From Benincasa hispida (lineage: Eukaryota > Streptophyta > Magnoliopsida > Cucurbitales > Cucurbitaceae): a stretch of DNA of 64,000 nt. A model generated the notes under the pieces. It did not search any database. It was given only the letters and a program-made list of their open reading frames with translations, and was not told the origin of the DNA. The translations under genes were made by a program, and so were the position numbers. This document shows positions 34,891-47,090 of the stretch, piece after piece. The stretch is taken from the NCBI RefSeq assembly GCF_009727055.1, contig NC_052350.1:36784874-36848873 (forward strand), written 5' to 3'. The first letter of the stretch is position 1; every line of letters begins with the position of its first letter.

Positions 34891-36215
34891 AGATATAAGA
34901 CATGAGTATTGAAGGAATCAAATTCCTTACAAAAACGTGTGAATGTCGTGCATTTAACAAGCAATGTGAAAAACACAAAATACAGAGAAGAAAAACAATA
35001 GAGATAAATATTAATATAAGCATGCTTCTTAGAGATGAAGAAGAGATCAAGAGGAACTTACCTTTGAAGACTGCTCTTCACGGTGATTCTTCTCCAAGTC
35101 CGAACAGCCACGAACTAGATCTCCCTTTGAACTCCAGGTACAGAAAACCTTTCCACGAATACAGTAGAACACGTACAGAGAACACCACCAATAAAGATTT
35201 CTTGCTATTCTCTGACAAGGAATAAGGATTATGAGATCTTTGTGTTTTGGGAAAGGGAAGAGATTTTCCTTTTTCTGAGAGAATCCTTCAGAGTTTTTCT
35301 ACAACTCTTACAGAAGCAACAATTGTATGTTTATCCCACGTGAGGATGAAGATGGAGGAGTTATCAACTCCTCTCCATTTAACATCTAATAACTCCCTTT
35401 TGGAGTTATTAATAATATTATTATTATTAATAATATATATATTATATATATATATATATATATAATCCCATTTGATATATATGAATAAATTAATAATATT
35501 AGTTAATTAACAATTAGTTAAATAATTATTAAATATAAATATATTTAATTTCATTAAATCATATTCAAATGATATCCTCTCATATAACCTATAATATTTA
35601 TATGAATCACATTCATGTAATTAATATTTGAATCTTATTCAAATATATTACTCTCATATATTATATAGTATTAATTATAAATCATAATTAACTATATATA
35701 TTATAATGTATCGATATACATTAGATTATTTGAATCTTATTCATTGTACATAGTATTAGTTATAAATCCTATTCATAATTAACTATGTATTATAATGTAT
35801 CAATAAATGTTATACTTTATATTATCACATTAATATAAATTTTTCCTTAAATAATTTGAACACTTCAAATTATTCCAAAACTTGTTATTCTTTTTTTATC
35901 CATAGTGAGCTAGCAAGGGACCTACAGATTAGAAGCTCTAATGATACGAGATTAATTAATTAAACTCTTGAATTAAGTAACCAACATTCATTAACTGCAG
36001 TTACTCTACTAAAAATCAACAACTACACTCTTCGAACTGTAGATATATTTCTGTGTCCACAGATATAATCAATCAACAATAAGTTTACCCTTCACAAATC
36101 GCTCATAACTACAGATAGGTCGAATTACTATTTTACCCCTGTAATAACATCTAACTCCTTAAGTACCACATATCCCTCTAATGAACAATTAGTTATGCAT
36201 GAAGTAAAGCATGCA
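34891..36215 (-). repeat. Truncated minus-strand copia-type LTR
   Basis: The minus strand carries the 3' two thirds of the LTR family seen at 5,235: 'GTAAAATAGTAATTCGACC', 'GGACACAGAAATATATCTAC', 'CTGTAGGTCCCTTGCTAGC', ending near CTTCAATACTCATG. The first ~500 bp of the LTR are missing at the right side. A (TA)n run occurs near 35,435-35,462. The short frame 34,902-35,225 is LTR sequence, not a gene. Confidence 0.6.
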
Positions 36216-36239
36216 TGTTTCATTTACAAACATGGTATG

Positions 36240-36588
36240 CTAAGTGTATGCTATAAGACATAGTATATTAGACATAATTAGGATATACTTGAAGAGGTGT
36301 ATGAATAGTATATCCAACCAAAATCAACATTCCATTATGTATCAACAATAATGTATATCACATATCAATCAATATTTAGGTGTATTAATAGTATATCAGA
36401 TATATATCAATAAATAATAAACAACTTTGAAGAATATCAATAGTATATCACATATCAATCAAATTTTAAATATATTAATAGTATATCAACAGTTTATTAA
36501 TATATATCAAACAACTTTCAAGAATGTCATAGTATATCAGCAATATATCACCTATTAATCAACTTTCAAAAATTACCAATAGTATATC
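36240..36588. repeat. AT-rich TATATCA repeat array, left of CACTA
   Basis: Degenerate units of ~50-60 bp: 'CAACTTTNAAGAATATCAAT' plus 'AGTATATCAGCAATATATCA'. The CACTA element is inserted inside this array, which resumes at 38,905. Confidence 0.6.
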
Positions 36589-38904
36589 CACTAGAAGAAT
36601 TTCTGGTTAAACCGACATTAAAGATAGTGTTATTAAAGTCCTTTAATATCAGTTGTCTTTAATATCGGTTTTAAACCGATATTAAAGGGCTTTAATAACA
36701 CTGTCTTTAATTTCGGTTGCAACCGACATTAAAGCCCTTTAATGAAATTTCCAACCGACACTAACGCCCAGAATCTGTCCATTTTATCAATTATTGTCCG
36801 TTTTTTTTAAATTTCGTTGCCGAATCCTTTTTTTTTTTGGTCAAAAAGTATAACATGATACATCATCATCGAACACTGTGGCTATGACATATTATTTATG
36901 TATGGATTACAAATTTATTACATTTAATCTACAAATTCTGCTATAAAATTATAATTTAAAACAGCGTCCAATAATTCAGCCCTTGAAAACACAAATTACA
37001 AGTAATACAAACATTATGAGTTTACTGTTCCTCTCACTTGGTAAGTATGGATCCCTTCATAATTCTTCTTGAAAATACCCCCCCCCCCCCCAGCTTCAGC
37101 AATGTCTGGGTATAGGCATCTTTGTCTGACCACTATTGTTCAAAGGATCACAAACAAAAAAGGTTTAAGACAAAGGATTGAAAGTGAAAGTGATCATAAT
37201 TCATATTCAACTAAACGTGTTTATTGGGAAGTAGTATAAATGGTACATTCAAGGAAAAATTCTTTACTAGAGTTCCCCAAGAAAAAGCATTAAAGAGGTT
37301 GTGATACCAAATCTTTACTCCTTTGTTGCACCTGCAAAACAAGAAAACTCAATAGTTGAATAAATGAGAGAATCTTCTTTTTAAAATTGTGAGTCATCAA
37401 CTAAAACTTATTAAAACTGTGAGTCAAACATTCTTTTAGTATATTTAATTAGCATAATGCACATGTTCTCAAACCAATCAATCGTTTAGTTCCTAATCTA
37501 TCGCTTAACTCCAGCGGCCCATCGTGTAGCTCAATCGTTTAGTAAACGATCTCGCACATAGGCTATCATTTAGCTACGGCACCCATCATTTACCTCCATC
37601 GTTTAGCTCTGACGCCTTGTCGTCTAACTCATTCGCCTATCGCTTAACGCTTAGCATTCTGCCTATCGTGTAGCGCGTCTGCTCATCGTCTAGCGTAGCA
37701 CGGCTATCGTCTAGCGCTCATGCTCATCGCGTAGCGCCATTGTGTAGTCAATCGCTTAGCACCTGTGCATCTGTTATACAATCGTCCAGCACTCGCCTAC
37801 ACGATCGACGATCGTCCAGCACCCGTCTACACGATCGATGATCGTCCAGCGCCCGCGTATCTATTATACGATCGTCCAGCACCTACACATCTGTCATACG
37901 ATCATCCAACGCCCACCTACATGATCGTCTAGTGCATCGCTTAGCTCCGCGCATCTGCTATACGATCGTCTACCTCATCGTTTAGCTCCCTGCTTTGCTA
38001 CACAATCGTCCAGCGCCCGCCTACACGATCGCCTACCTCATCATTTAGCTCCCCGCATTGCTACACGATCGTCCAGCGCCCGCCTGCACGATTGCCTACC
38101 TCATCGTGTAGCGCTACCCATTTGCTACACGATCGTCTACCCAGCGCCTTACGCTCAACATTTCGCTTTCTCTACTCTTGCTCACACATACCCAACGCAG
38201 GAGCAACTCTTGGCAATGCCTCTTGTCAATACTTCAACAAATGTATCATATAAAACAAAACCATTAATCAAATCGAATTTCAAAGGCCATAGACATATAA
38301 AAAGGCCCAAATCTAGGACCAGAGAAACATATCAAAGTGAAACCATAGCTGGCTTTCATTGAGACATTTACACAAACAGTTGAGAGGCGTAACATAAGAA
38401 TAAAAATTGTTGTGAGTTTAAGAGAGGAAAAAGAAGAAGAGCATACCGATCTGGATGAATGACAAACGAAAAACTTCAGATCGAACGACGAATGGGTACG
38501 GGTTGCACGACGATTGGGTGCGGCGACGCGGGTTGCACGACGAACGGACCTGCACGAAAACCAGATTTACACCATGACAGACTCTTTACCCACGATCGAC
38601 GGACGAATGGCAAGGGTTTGGAAGAGAGAAGTGAGAAAGAAGAGGGTCTAAAGAGGAAAGTGTGAGAACGAGAGGAAAAAGAAAATAGGGGGACAGTGAA
38701 GAGGGAAAAATGAAGAAAATGGGGCCGGGGGGGGAATAGAAAATTCAAAATAGGGGAAGAGTGAAGAGGGAAAAACTAAGCGAGTCTTTAATGTCGGTTT
38801 AAAATCGACATTAAAGATCCGCTTTCTAAAAAAAAACAAAACCGACATTATATATCTGATTTCACTTTTTTCAACCAACATTAAAGCCCAAAATTCTTGT
38901 AGTA
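36589..38904. mobile_element. CACTA element 1 (2.3 kb), TSD ATC
   Basis: The left terminus CACTAGAAGAATTTCTGG and right terminus CCAAAATTCTTGTAGTA (terminal G mutated to A) are inverted. 3-bp duplications ATC lie at 36,586-36,588 and 38,905-38,907. Sub-terminal regions hold nested inverted repeats of TTTAATGTCGGTTTTAAACC type. No transposase frame is visible. The interior includes a 14-C run (37,078-37,091), a retrotransposon LTR fragment (about 37,440-38,225) and a GC-rich segment (38,450-38,760). Confidence 0.85.
37440..38225 (-). repeat. Tekay-like LTR fragment carried inside CACTA 1
   Basis: The minus strand matches 48,400-49,060 of the solo LTR at 48,120: 'GGCATTGCCAAGAGTTGCTC', 'GGTAGACGATCGTGTAGC' and the repeated 'ACGATGAGGTAGGCGAT' words. 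It is GC-richer than its surroundings. It is either a nested insertion remnant or captured DNA. Confidence 0.7.
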
Positions 38905-39190
38905 ATCAGTAGTATATCAAATATCAAACAATTTTTAAAGTCTATCAAAGTATATTAGCAATATATCATTACAAATCAGACAACTTTTAAGAATATCAAT
39001 AGTGTATCAGCATTGTATCACACATCAATTAATTTTTAGATATCAAACAACTTTTAAGTATATTGTTACATATCAAACAACTTTCAATAATGTTAATGGT
39101 AGATCAGCAGTATACCACATATCAATCAACTTTTTAATCTATCAATATTATGCTGACAATATATCAAATATCAATAAACTTTTAAGGGCT
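38905..39190. repeat. AT-rich TATATCA repeat array, right of CACTA
   Basis: Continuation of the array at 36,240-36,588 ('TAGTATATCAAATATCAAAC', 'AACTTTTAAGAATATCAATA'). Confidence 0.6.
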
Positions 39191-40227
39191 TTTGGACATT
39201 TTGGATTTAGTAATTGGGTATGGCCAGATGTTTTAGCCATTTCTACAAATTTTGGAATATGAAGTCATGGACTTCATTTTTGTAAATTTTTTTTTTTGGC
39301 TAATTGTGCAATTGGCCCTAAAAAACTGGATTTCCTTTATTTTCTTTTCAACACACCCTAGCATTTGATCATTTCTTCCCTTCAAGTCCATCTCAAGCCC
39401 AATTGCAACTTAAACTTCACAAAAGCCCAACAACACTTTGAACCCAAATGTAAAAACTTTGAGAAATTAAATAAGTAATTTCACCTGGAGCTCGGGGGTG
39501 TTACATTCCCACCTAGAATTAAAATCTAAAAGGAAAATAATTAGTTTAAATTTTACAAACCAATTTTTTTATTTTTTCTAAAAAAAAGAAAAAAAAATAC
39601 TATTTATGCTGCCGAGTTAACCTTGATGATTTTGCATAATGAGTTTGAATTAAAATAAAAATAAAATAATAAGTTTTGAATTATTCAAACCGAAATTAAA
39701 AAAAATTATTTGCTGTTCAATCTGCACCATTTTTCTAAAAGAGGAATATATTTCAGCATCATCAAACGGCCTCTGGCCCAAATGCTATCTCAAGCCCAAT
39801 TCACGTATTGCCGAAGTCAAAGTTTGGATAGCACAACCATCTCATTCTTTAGATGGATATAGATTCCCAATTCAACAGTGAATCGGATTATTTAAATCAA
39901 GGAGTAATTGCAAATATAACATTCAAGTCTAAAGTTTTAGTACATATAGTATGTATAGTACACTACAAAAAAGTTATAAATATAGCAAAGTTTAGATCCA
40001 ACTCTCCAAGTCTATCAATGATGAATATATCCTTATACGATTATTAGTGATAAAGTCTATTACTAATAGGGGTCTATCAAATATAGAGTCTATCACTAAT
40101 AGTTTTTGCTATATTTGTAATTTCTTAAAAATCTTGCTATTTACTAATTATTAGTCTTAAAAGTATTACTCATTCCCTAGTATTTGGTGGAGTTTTAATT
40201 TGTACTTTTTAGGATCAAACTGGTTTT
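39191..40227. other. Unassigned AT-rich DNA
   Basis: No coding frame. 39,360-39,520 ('GGCCCTAAAAAACTGG', 'CTCGGGGGTGTTACATTCC') looks like the border of a degraded gypsy LTR. 40,010-40,110 has CTATCA/TGATAG words like those at 25,340-26,440. Confidence 0.3.
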
Positions 40228-40781
40228 TTAAAGATTTATGTTGGAAATGACTTAGGGTTTTTGGCCCATAGCAAAAGGAAAAAGTAGTTTTCAGAGAAAA
40301 TAGGTAGAAGTTGTCCCACATTAGAAGATTTAGGCTTGACAAGTAGGTATGTATATAAATGTTTGCAAAAGAGCTTCCAAAGTGTGGTGGTAGTAGAAGT
40401 ATAACCCTTTCACCACATACACATCGCCACCGCCTGTCAATTCCCCGTCCAAGTTTGCACAAAAAAGAATTAACTTTTTACTACCTATCCATGTTTTTAT
40501 TTACAAAAATAAATGTGTGAATGATTCCACATCTAAAAACGTTTTTTTTTCTTCCTTTTCTTAAAAAAGGTTTTTTAGCAGCTTATGTATGCAAAAGAAA
40601 AACCCTAGCTTCTCCTCTTCATAGATCTTCTCTGTTATTTGTCGTTTCTGAGCTAATTCAATTTCATTCCATTCTCTGACGAGTGCATGTCGAAATCCGG
40701 GTGTTGTATGAAACTTGGGGAACAACCGGCTTTTTGCGATATAACACTGAGGTCACGTTGTTTTTGCTTTCAAAGCAGTGG
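40228..40781 (+). repeat. Possible copia LTR start or promoter fragment
   Basis: TGTTGGAAATGACTTAGGG opens it. 'TTGTCCCACATTAGAAG' and a TATA-like TATATAAATG (about 40,352) follow in the order common in plant copia LTRs, then a C-rich leader. The right part runs into the CACTA insertion. No partner LTR is in the window. Confidence 0.4.
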
Positions 40782-41726
40782 CACTAGAAGAATTTCGTGC
40801 TTTAATGTTGGTTTTAAACCAACATTAAAGATAGTGTTATTAAAGCCCTTTAATGTCTGTTACCTTTAATGTCAGTTTTAAACGACATTAAAGGGTTTTA
40901 ATAACACAATCTTCAATGTCGGTTGCAACTGACATTAAAGGCCTTTAATGAAATTTCTTGCAACCAACATTAAAGCCTTTTAATGTCGGTTGCAACTAAA
41001 GACCAAGAATCAAATGAAACCCTCTAAACCGACATTGATACCCAAAATCTGTTCGTTTTTATCAACTATTGTCCATTTTTTTTAAATTCCGTTGCTGAAT
41101 CTACTTTTTGGGCCAAGAAGTTAAAAACGACATTATATGTCTCGTATTGGGTCAGTAAATGTCCGTCATTGTTTTTTATTAAAAAGTATAAAAAAAAATT
41201 TGCATGGTAAGCCATCAATATTTGTCTTCCACCTATGAATTTATTCACAAACAAGAATCAATATTTCCAATCCATTACATATACTCGTCAAAATATGAAA
41301 TAAACACACTAATCACCAACATTTGCATAACAATAACAGACTTTCATAGAATACTTACATCAAGCCATTATTTCTCTCATTCACAAACATCAATTAGTAC
41401 TAATTCCATGAATACTTAACACCAAATACCCCATGAACACAAAAATATTATACATAAATATTCCAATAAACAGATCATGGTTAGATAAATTTGCATTCAT
41501 TCTAAGTTAGCATTTGCATTCTATTGAGACAAAAAACAAGAATTACATCCTTACACAAATCGGCCAACAAAACTTGCCCATTGGGTTCAAATTATGTCAA
41601 TCTCTTCTTGGATATATGCATTTTTTGTATTGAACTACAAAGTGGGAAAAAAAATAAATTCAACATAAATTTACATCCATTTATTAAATTAAAGCTAGTA
41701 TATAAAAAATAAATAATTTTCGTACG

Positions 41727-42620
41727 AGGCTAGTAATGAGAGTGATAGGATTATGCACTAATTCGTATATATACTTTTGCTCATAGTACCTGCATCCTAC
41801 AGAATCTAATTGACGGGGGAATTGCATATAAAGAAGTTGAAAACAATTATTCTTATGTTCGAATGAACATAAATTGTTAAAAAAATGAATGCAAATTTAC
41901 CTTTACAGGTTTCCATTTTGGAGAAGACCGATGGTGTTGGAGATCGTGCTTGGCTTGTCATGTTTTCAATCCACTAAATAGTTTGAAAACATTAGTTAAA
42001 CATAAATACTTCAATTAAGAGCTAAGAAAGTTCAATTACACTTACATATTTATAACTCCATGAAAATCCTCTTGAACCTTACTTCGAAGAGAGTCCAAAG
42101 CATAAACACAATTTTCTTGTAGATTGATTATAATTAATATCCAATGATAACTATAATAAGCAATAATTTTGAAATATTAGTACGTGTATAATGCAAATTA
42201 AAAATAACTTAAGAACTTATATTTACTTACCCTATGTTATATGGAATAAGGACTAATTGGTCTAAATTAGCCAATTCTAGTTGATTGGCTAAATTTCTGG
42301 ATCGAATATCTTGAGACTTCAAGTGTGGCAATATTCTTGCTTGATCAAAAATAAAAAAAAAACTTCTTCATAATATCACGACCACATTCATCCCAAAGAT
42401 ACCTAAACAAAGTAAAAGTTATTATTTAAATATGAAACAAAGTATACATGAGTGAATCTAGATGAATAATACTTACGCAATATATGTCAAAATACACATG
42501 TAGCCTATTTCAACCATATTGCAATATTGGATCGTCAGATCATCGCGGCCTAAATAAATAAATTTGTCTCTTCAAAATATATGCTCGTCCAAAGTGATAC
42601 GGAACATGTCTACATCGTTT
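41727..42620 (-). pseudogene. ULP1-like (C48) cysteine protease, five-exon relic in CACTA 2
   Basis: Minus-strand exons joined by GT-AG introns: A ~42,620-42,477 (ITLDEHIF, then QYCNMVEIGYMCILTYI), B 42,402-42,231 (YLWDECGRDIMKKF, ending LVLIPYNIG), C 42,150-42,046 (YHWILIIINLQENCVYALDS), D 41,973-41,901 (KHDLQHHRSSPKWKPVK), E 41,821-~41,727 (FPRQLDSVGCRYYEQKYI). Phases match at A/B and B/C. The expected triad is present: His in YHW, Asp in ALDS, Gln in PRQ and Cys in VGC. Such proteases cleave SUMO-like tags; plant CACTA and Mutator elements often carry them. Damage: in-frame TGA in exon A (about 42,573) and exon D (41,958-41,960), and the exon E acceptor reads AA instead of AG. The 5' exons are not resolved. 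Confidence 0.75.
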
Positions 42621-43340
42621 ATATTATGCATGCATGTCCGTTCAATAGTTTGATGACATTATTGGCATCAGTATATTTGGAGGATTGGCTGAAGCTCCTA
42701 ATTATTGAATGGTCCTACCATAACCAAAGTTACAAAAATTCAAAGTAGGAAAAATAATAAATAACCAAACTCATATACTGAAAAAGAGACATACTTTTTT
42801 TCTCGTCAACCATAACTACAAGTTCACGAGGCCATTTACCTTATGTTTCTTTATTCTCCAAATATCATTAACAAGCTCTCCAGTACACAACACCATTATA
42901 TTCGGTTTTCTTCACCACCTTTTCTCTCAAACATAACCAAAAACATTTCAAATAACTCCTAAGTAACACTTGAACCACACCAAACAATAACCAACAAATT
43001 TCAAGACTACCAACCAGGTATATATTCTTCAACTAATTTAATTCCAACATTTCTAAGTTTCAATAAGCTTAATCATTAAAATAAAAATAAAATGAATTAA
43101 ATAACTTTAAATTACTAAACTGAAAATTCATATGAAAATAAAATTATACCTTTCCAAGAAAAACAACTTAAACAACCCATAAACTTGAAGAGATCTGAAC
43201 CAGAGCTCGAAGATTGGAATGCCGGAGAGCACCGGACCTTTGCGAACAGAGTTGAGACGGCAGATCTGACAAACGACGAGCTGACCACGATGCCGGTGAC
43301 CCACCTTTACGACCAGAACCACCGAAAGAAACCCACCAGA

Positions 43341-43488
43341 CAACCCACCGAAAGAAACCCGCTGGAGAACACCCAACCGCACAACCAAAACCCACGCGAT
43401 CAACCAGCCGGAGAACAACCCACCGAAAGAAACCTGCCGGAGAACACCCAACCGTACAACCAAAACCCACACGACCAGCCGGAGAAAA
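43341..43488. repeat. 75-bp tandem repeat, two copies
   Basis: Units start CAACCCACCGAAAGAAACC at 43,341 and 43,416, inside the GC-rich right part of CACTA 2 (43,185-43,690). Open frames on both strands here arise from base composition. On the minus strand this zone would be the 5' region of the ULP1 gene. Confidence 0.7.
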
Positions 43489-43872
43489 ACCCACCGAAAT
43501 AAACCCACGCGACCAACCAGAAAACCAACGCACGGCAAGCTGAGAGCACCGGTGATGACAACCCCATCTGAAGGCAATGGCCGAGCAGCTGAGAGAGGAG
43601 AGAGTTTGTTTGGGTGAGAGCTCGTCGAGGGTTTTCAAATTTGGTAAAGTGAGCGGTGTGCAAGCTGAGAGAAGATCACGAGAGGGAAATGAATTTTTTT
43701 ATAAAATTAAAAAAAAAGGAGGCCTTTAATGTCGGTTTTAAACCGACATTGTAGGCCATCTTCAATGTCGGTTTAAAACCGACATTGAAGATCCGTTTTT
43801 TTTTAACCGACATTATACATCCGAGAATATTATTTTCAACTGACATTGAAGTCCAAAATTGTTGTAGTGTGG

Positions 43873-44310
43873 GTTTATCTATGGCATAATAATGTTCATT
43901 TAGAATAACAATTTATAGTATGAAAAATTGCAAGTATTCAATGTCAAGTTTTAATAGAGTGATCTAGAGTAAATGAATATCATCTACAAGATCCATGGTA
44001 TAGTTCAATTGATAGATACTTCATGAAATTTTATTTACAAAACCGATGTGAATGAAATAACCGAATAACTAAAAATAAATGAAAATTTTTATACGGAGAA
44101 AAATCTGAGAAATTCATTTCCCCTATTGAACTACCATTCTAATTGATTAAACAATAATGGATATCAAATGTACAATTAAACCATAATTTGAGAGGTTAAT
44201 TATAACACAATTAACTTTTCCAAGTACAATTGAAACCAATTCAACGTTATAAAATAACCAACATCCAAATCTATTTTTAATAGCATTATATGCATTTGAC
44301 AACTTATAAA
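43873..44310. other. AT-rich DNA, no feature
   Basis: No coding frame or element end could be supported between the CACTA target duplication and the next LTR. Confidence 0.4.
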
Positions 44311-46072
44311 TGAAGGAACAATTTGAGAAGAGAACCTTGAGCGAAAGCGGATCGATCAAAATCCAGTTGTCATTGAAAATAAATTTTACAGTAAACAAAG
44401 ACATGCATTTATTTATAAATTACAGCATGCTAATAAAAAGGTTTCAGAAATCTCACCTTTGAAGACCTTTCTTCAAGATTTCCCTCGAACAAAACATGGA
44501 CCACTTGAAGACTTTTTCTAAGAAAAAAAAAAACTTGAATAAGTTCGAACACGACCACAATGATTTTCTCAGTATTCTCAAGATGAGAACCAAGGAGTGG
44601 TGGGTTCTGGCTATTTCGGATTTGAAGGAATTTTGTGGAGAGGAAGAAGGAATTGAAAATATTCACCAACAAGATTCAATTCACACACACAAAACTCTTA
44701 TGGTTTTTTTTTTCTCTATATCACAAAACGATCTACTAGCAAAGAAGAAGAAGAAACTTTTTCTTTTCTATAGGTCAAAATTAACCAGCACCCACTTACG
44801 TGGATGGAGGGAAAGAAGGGAAAAGAAGTTGTAACTCCCTCCCTTATTATTGAAATAATAATTAATATAAATATGAATATGATAACTAACTTGTCCTATT
44901 ATATATATATTAAATTATAAGTTATATCAAATATAACATATAACCTATAGTTTTAATATTGTATCACATACAATATAAGCTATAGCTTCTTTTCTTTCTT
45001 AGTGGCATTTAATATAAATCATATTTATATTAAATTTAACTACTATGAATCCAATTCATAGAAACTATATTTGAATCTCATTCAAATATTTATTTCCTCT
45101 CATTAAACTATAATGTATCAAATACATTATAACAATTATATCATATATAATTGAAACAACTTAATTATATATCATATATAGTTAAATCCCTCTATTAATT
45201 TGAATAATTCAAATTAATCCAAAAACTTATTCTCAATTAATCCTATTGAGCTACCAAGGGGACCTCATGAACTTGTAGCCTGAAGCTCCAACGATACATG
45301 AATATTAATTAAACTTTTTAATTAAATTATTCACCATCCGTTAACTGTCGAGCACTCAATAAAAACCGACAGTTGCACTCTTCGCACACAAATATATTTT
45401 TGTGTCCATTGGATATAACCAGTCAACAGTATGATGACCCTTCATAAATTGTTCGTAAGTACAGTTAGGCCAAATTACCATTTTGCCCCTGTAGTTACAT
45501 CTAACTCCTTAAGTACCACTGATCTCTCTAATGAACAATAAATCATAGTCCAACTATGACTAAACCCCTCTCGGGCCAGAAAAGGGTGTGACGCTACATT
45601 GTTCAAGCCCCAGAATCAGCCCTTAAGGGAGCAATTTATGTACTTATCCTTGCCTCAGGGAAGGAATGAATTTCATCTTGTGTAGCTGTATTCCCAGCTC
45701 CCCAATTAGACGAATCCGAAAATGGTAGGCTTGTTGAGTCCGCAATCTGGCCACTCTCACCCATACAAATCAAATGACCGTCCTCATAGGCAGGAGTTCA
45801 CAACTCAGTCAGGATTCAGGTCATGTTACCTATGGTCATCCTGGTGAAATGTAAGTCTCTATTATGAATGACATTATATAATGAGACTAAACATTTCGTA
45901 GTCCGATCTTATATAAACTCCTTTATATAGAATATCCTCGCTCACATGTCTATATTTTATGACACTGAATTTGAATAAAATATAATATATTTCATTAAAT
46001 ACACAATAAGTTTGTTCGATAATGTTTACAAACTATAGGACCCTACAAGATTTAGGGTATCAACCCAAACCA
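44311..46072 (-). repeat. Minus-strand copia-type LTR
   Basis: On the minus strand it starts near TGGTTTGGGTTGATACCC (46,072) and ends near AATTGTTCCTTCA (44,311). It shares the landmarks of the 5,235 family: 'TTTGATTTGTATGGGTGAG', 'GGGGCAAAATGGTAATTTGG', 'ACACAAAAATATATTTGTGT'. Boundaries are uncertain and no target duplication was found. The frame 44,496-44,834 is LTR text. Confidence 0.55.
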
Positions 46073-46599
46073 TAAGCAAATGCTTATAAAGGAGCTCTAA
46101 TCATTTAACTTCTTAGTCATGCAATTTATTTTTAATCATACTTTCTTAAGTAATAATTTTAATCAATCGAACACCCTTTTTTTTTTTTTTTCCGGAAATC
46201 ACACCAAGCATAAGCAATAAGAACATATAAAAGCATGATTGATAAATCAACAATTTCAATCATCATAGGGATCCTTCCAAAAATTTTAAAAAAAGGTTAG
46301 GATAATTAATCCCATAACTCACACTTTTTATATTTGCAAAAATGACAAATTTTCAAGTCAAGCCCACAAATATGAAAAGAAAATTTTCTTAATGCCCTCA
46401 ACTTTGTCATCTTGCTTTTCACAACTCAATTTCCTAAAATGTAGAGTTTTAATTTATCTCCGTTCCGTCATCTACTTTTCCTCTTCAGTCTTCACAATTA
46501 ATTTGAAAAAAAAAAAAAAATGTTTTGCAAACCTATTTGAAGTAAGTACAATATTTTCCAACCAATTAATTTTTGGAAAAGATGGGTTGATATATTGAT
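46073..46599. other. AT-rich DNA, no gene
   Basis: Contains a T run near 46,178, an A run near 46,507 and no supported feature. Confidence 0.4.
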
Positions 46600-47090
46600 G
46601 TTGAATTATAATATTCGTATATTTTTAATATACTAATAATGATATACGTTTATATTGCTAATAAACTTTACTAATATCTCGTTGATATTTTTTATAATAA
46701 TACACTCATTTATACTATTATTTGATTAAAATATTGTTGATATACTTTATAATGATATTGCTAATTATAAACTTTACTGATATAATATTGATGATATACT
46801 TTATAGTGATACATATATTTATACTGCTGATACACTTGATTGATATATTGTTGATAAAGTTAATAATGATACACATATTTATATTATTGATCCACTTAAT
46901 TAATATGTTGTTGGTATACTTTAAAATTACACACTCGTTTGTATTATCGATACAATTTGACTAGCATATTATTGATATACTTTATAATAATACACGTGTT
47001 TAGACTGCTTATACACTTGACTAATATATTGTTGATATATTTTCTAATGATACACACGCATTTATACTAGCATTGTTGATCATTATATTG
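46600..47090. repeat. ~60-bp AT-rich tandem array
   Basis: Units such as GATATACTTTATAGTGATAC, ATATATTTATACTGCTGATA and CACTTGATTGATATATTGTT follow in register over about seven periods. The reverse complement resembles the TATATCA arrays flanking CACTA 1. Confidence 0.7.

Larger units (their letters stand above)
40782..43869. mobile_element. CACTA element 2 (3.1 kb) with ULP1 relic, TSD TGG
   Basis: The left end CACTAGAAGAATTTCGTG and right end CCAAAATTGTTGTAGTG are inverted. 3-bp duplications TGG lie at 40,779-40,781 and 43,870-43,872. Sub-terminal foldbacks of TTTAATGTCGG/CCGACATTAAA occur at both ends. It shares 'TATTGTCCNTTTTTTTTAAA' with CACTA 1 near the left end and a GC-rich zone near the right end. 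The minus strand has a ULP1-like protease gene relic. No TNP2-type transposase is visible, so it is probably non-autonomous. Confidence 0.88.

Noticed and set aside
34902..35225. 107-codon plus-strand frame
   Set aside because: Antisense to a recognised LTR fragment of the copia-type family, so not a gene.
43128..43663. Three overlapping frames of 87-156 codons in a GC-rich zone
   Set aside because: Both strands and several frames are open together because of base composition and a 75-bp repeat; no domain is visible. At most part is a first exon of the ULP1 relic.
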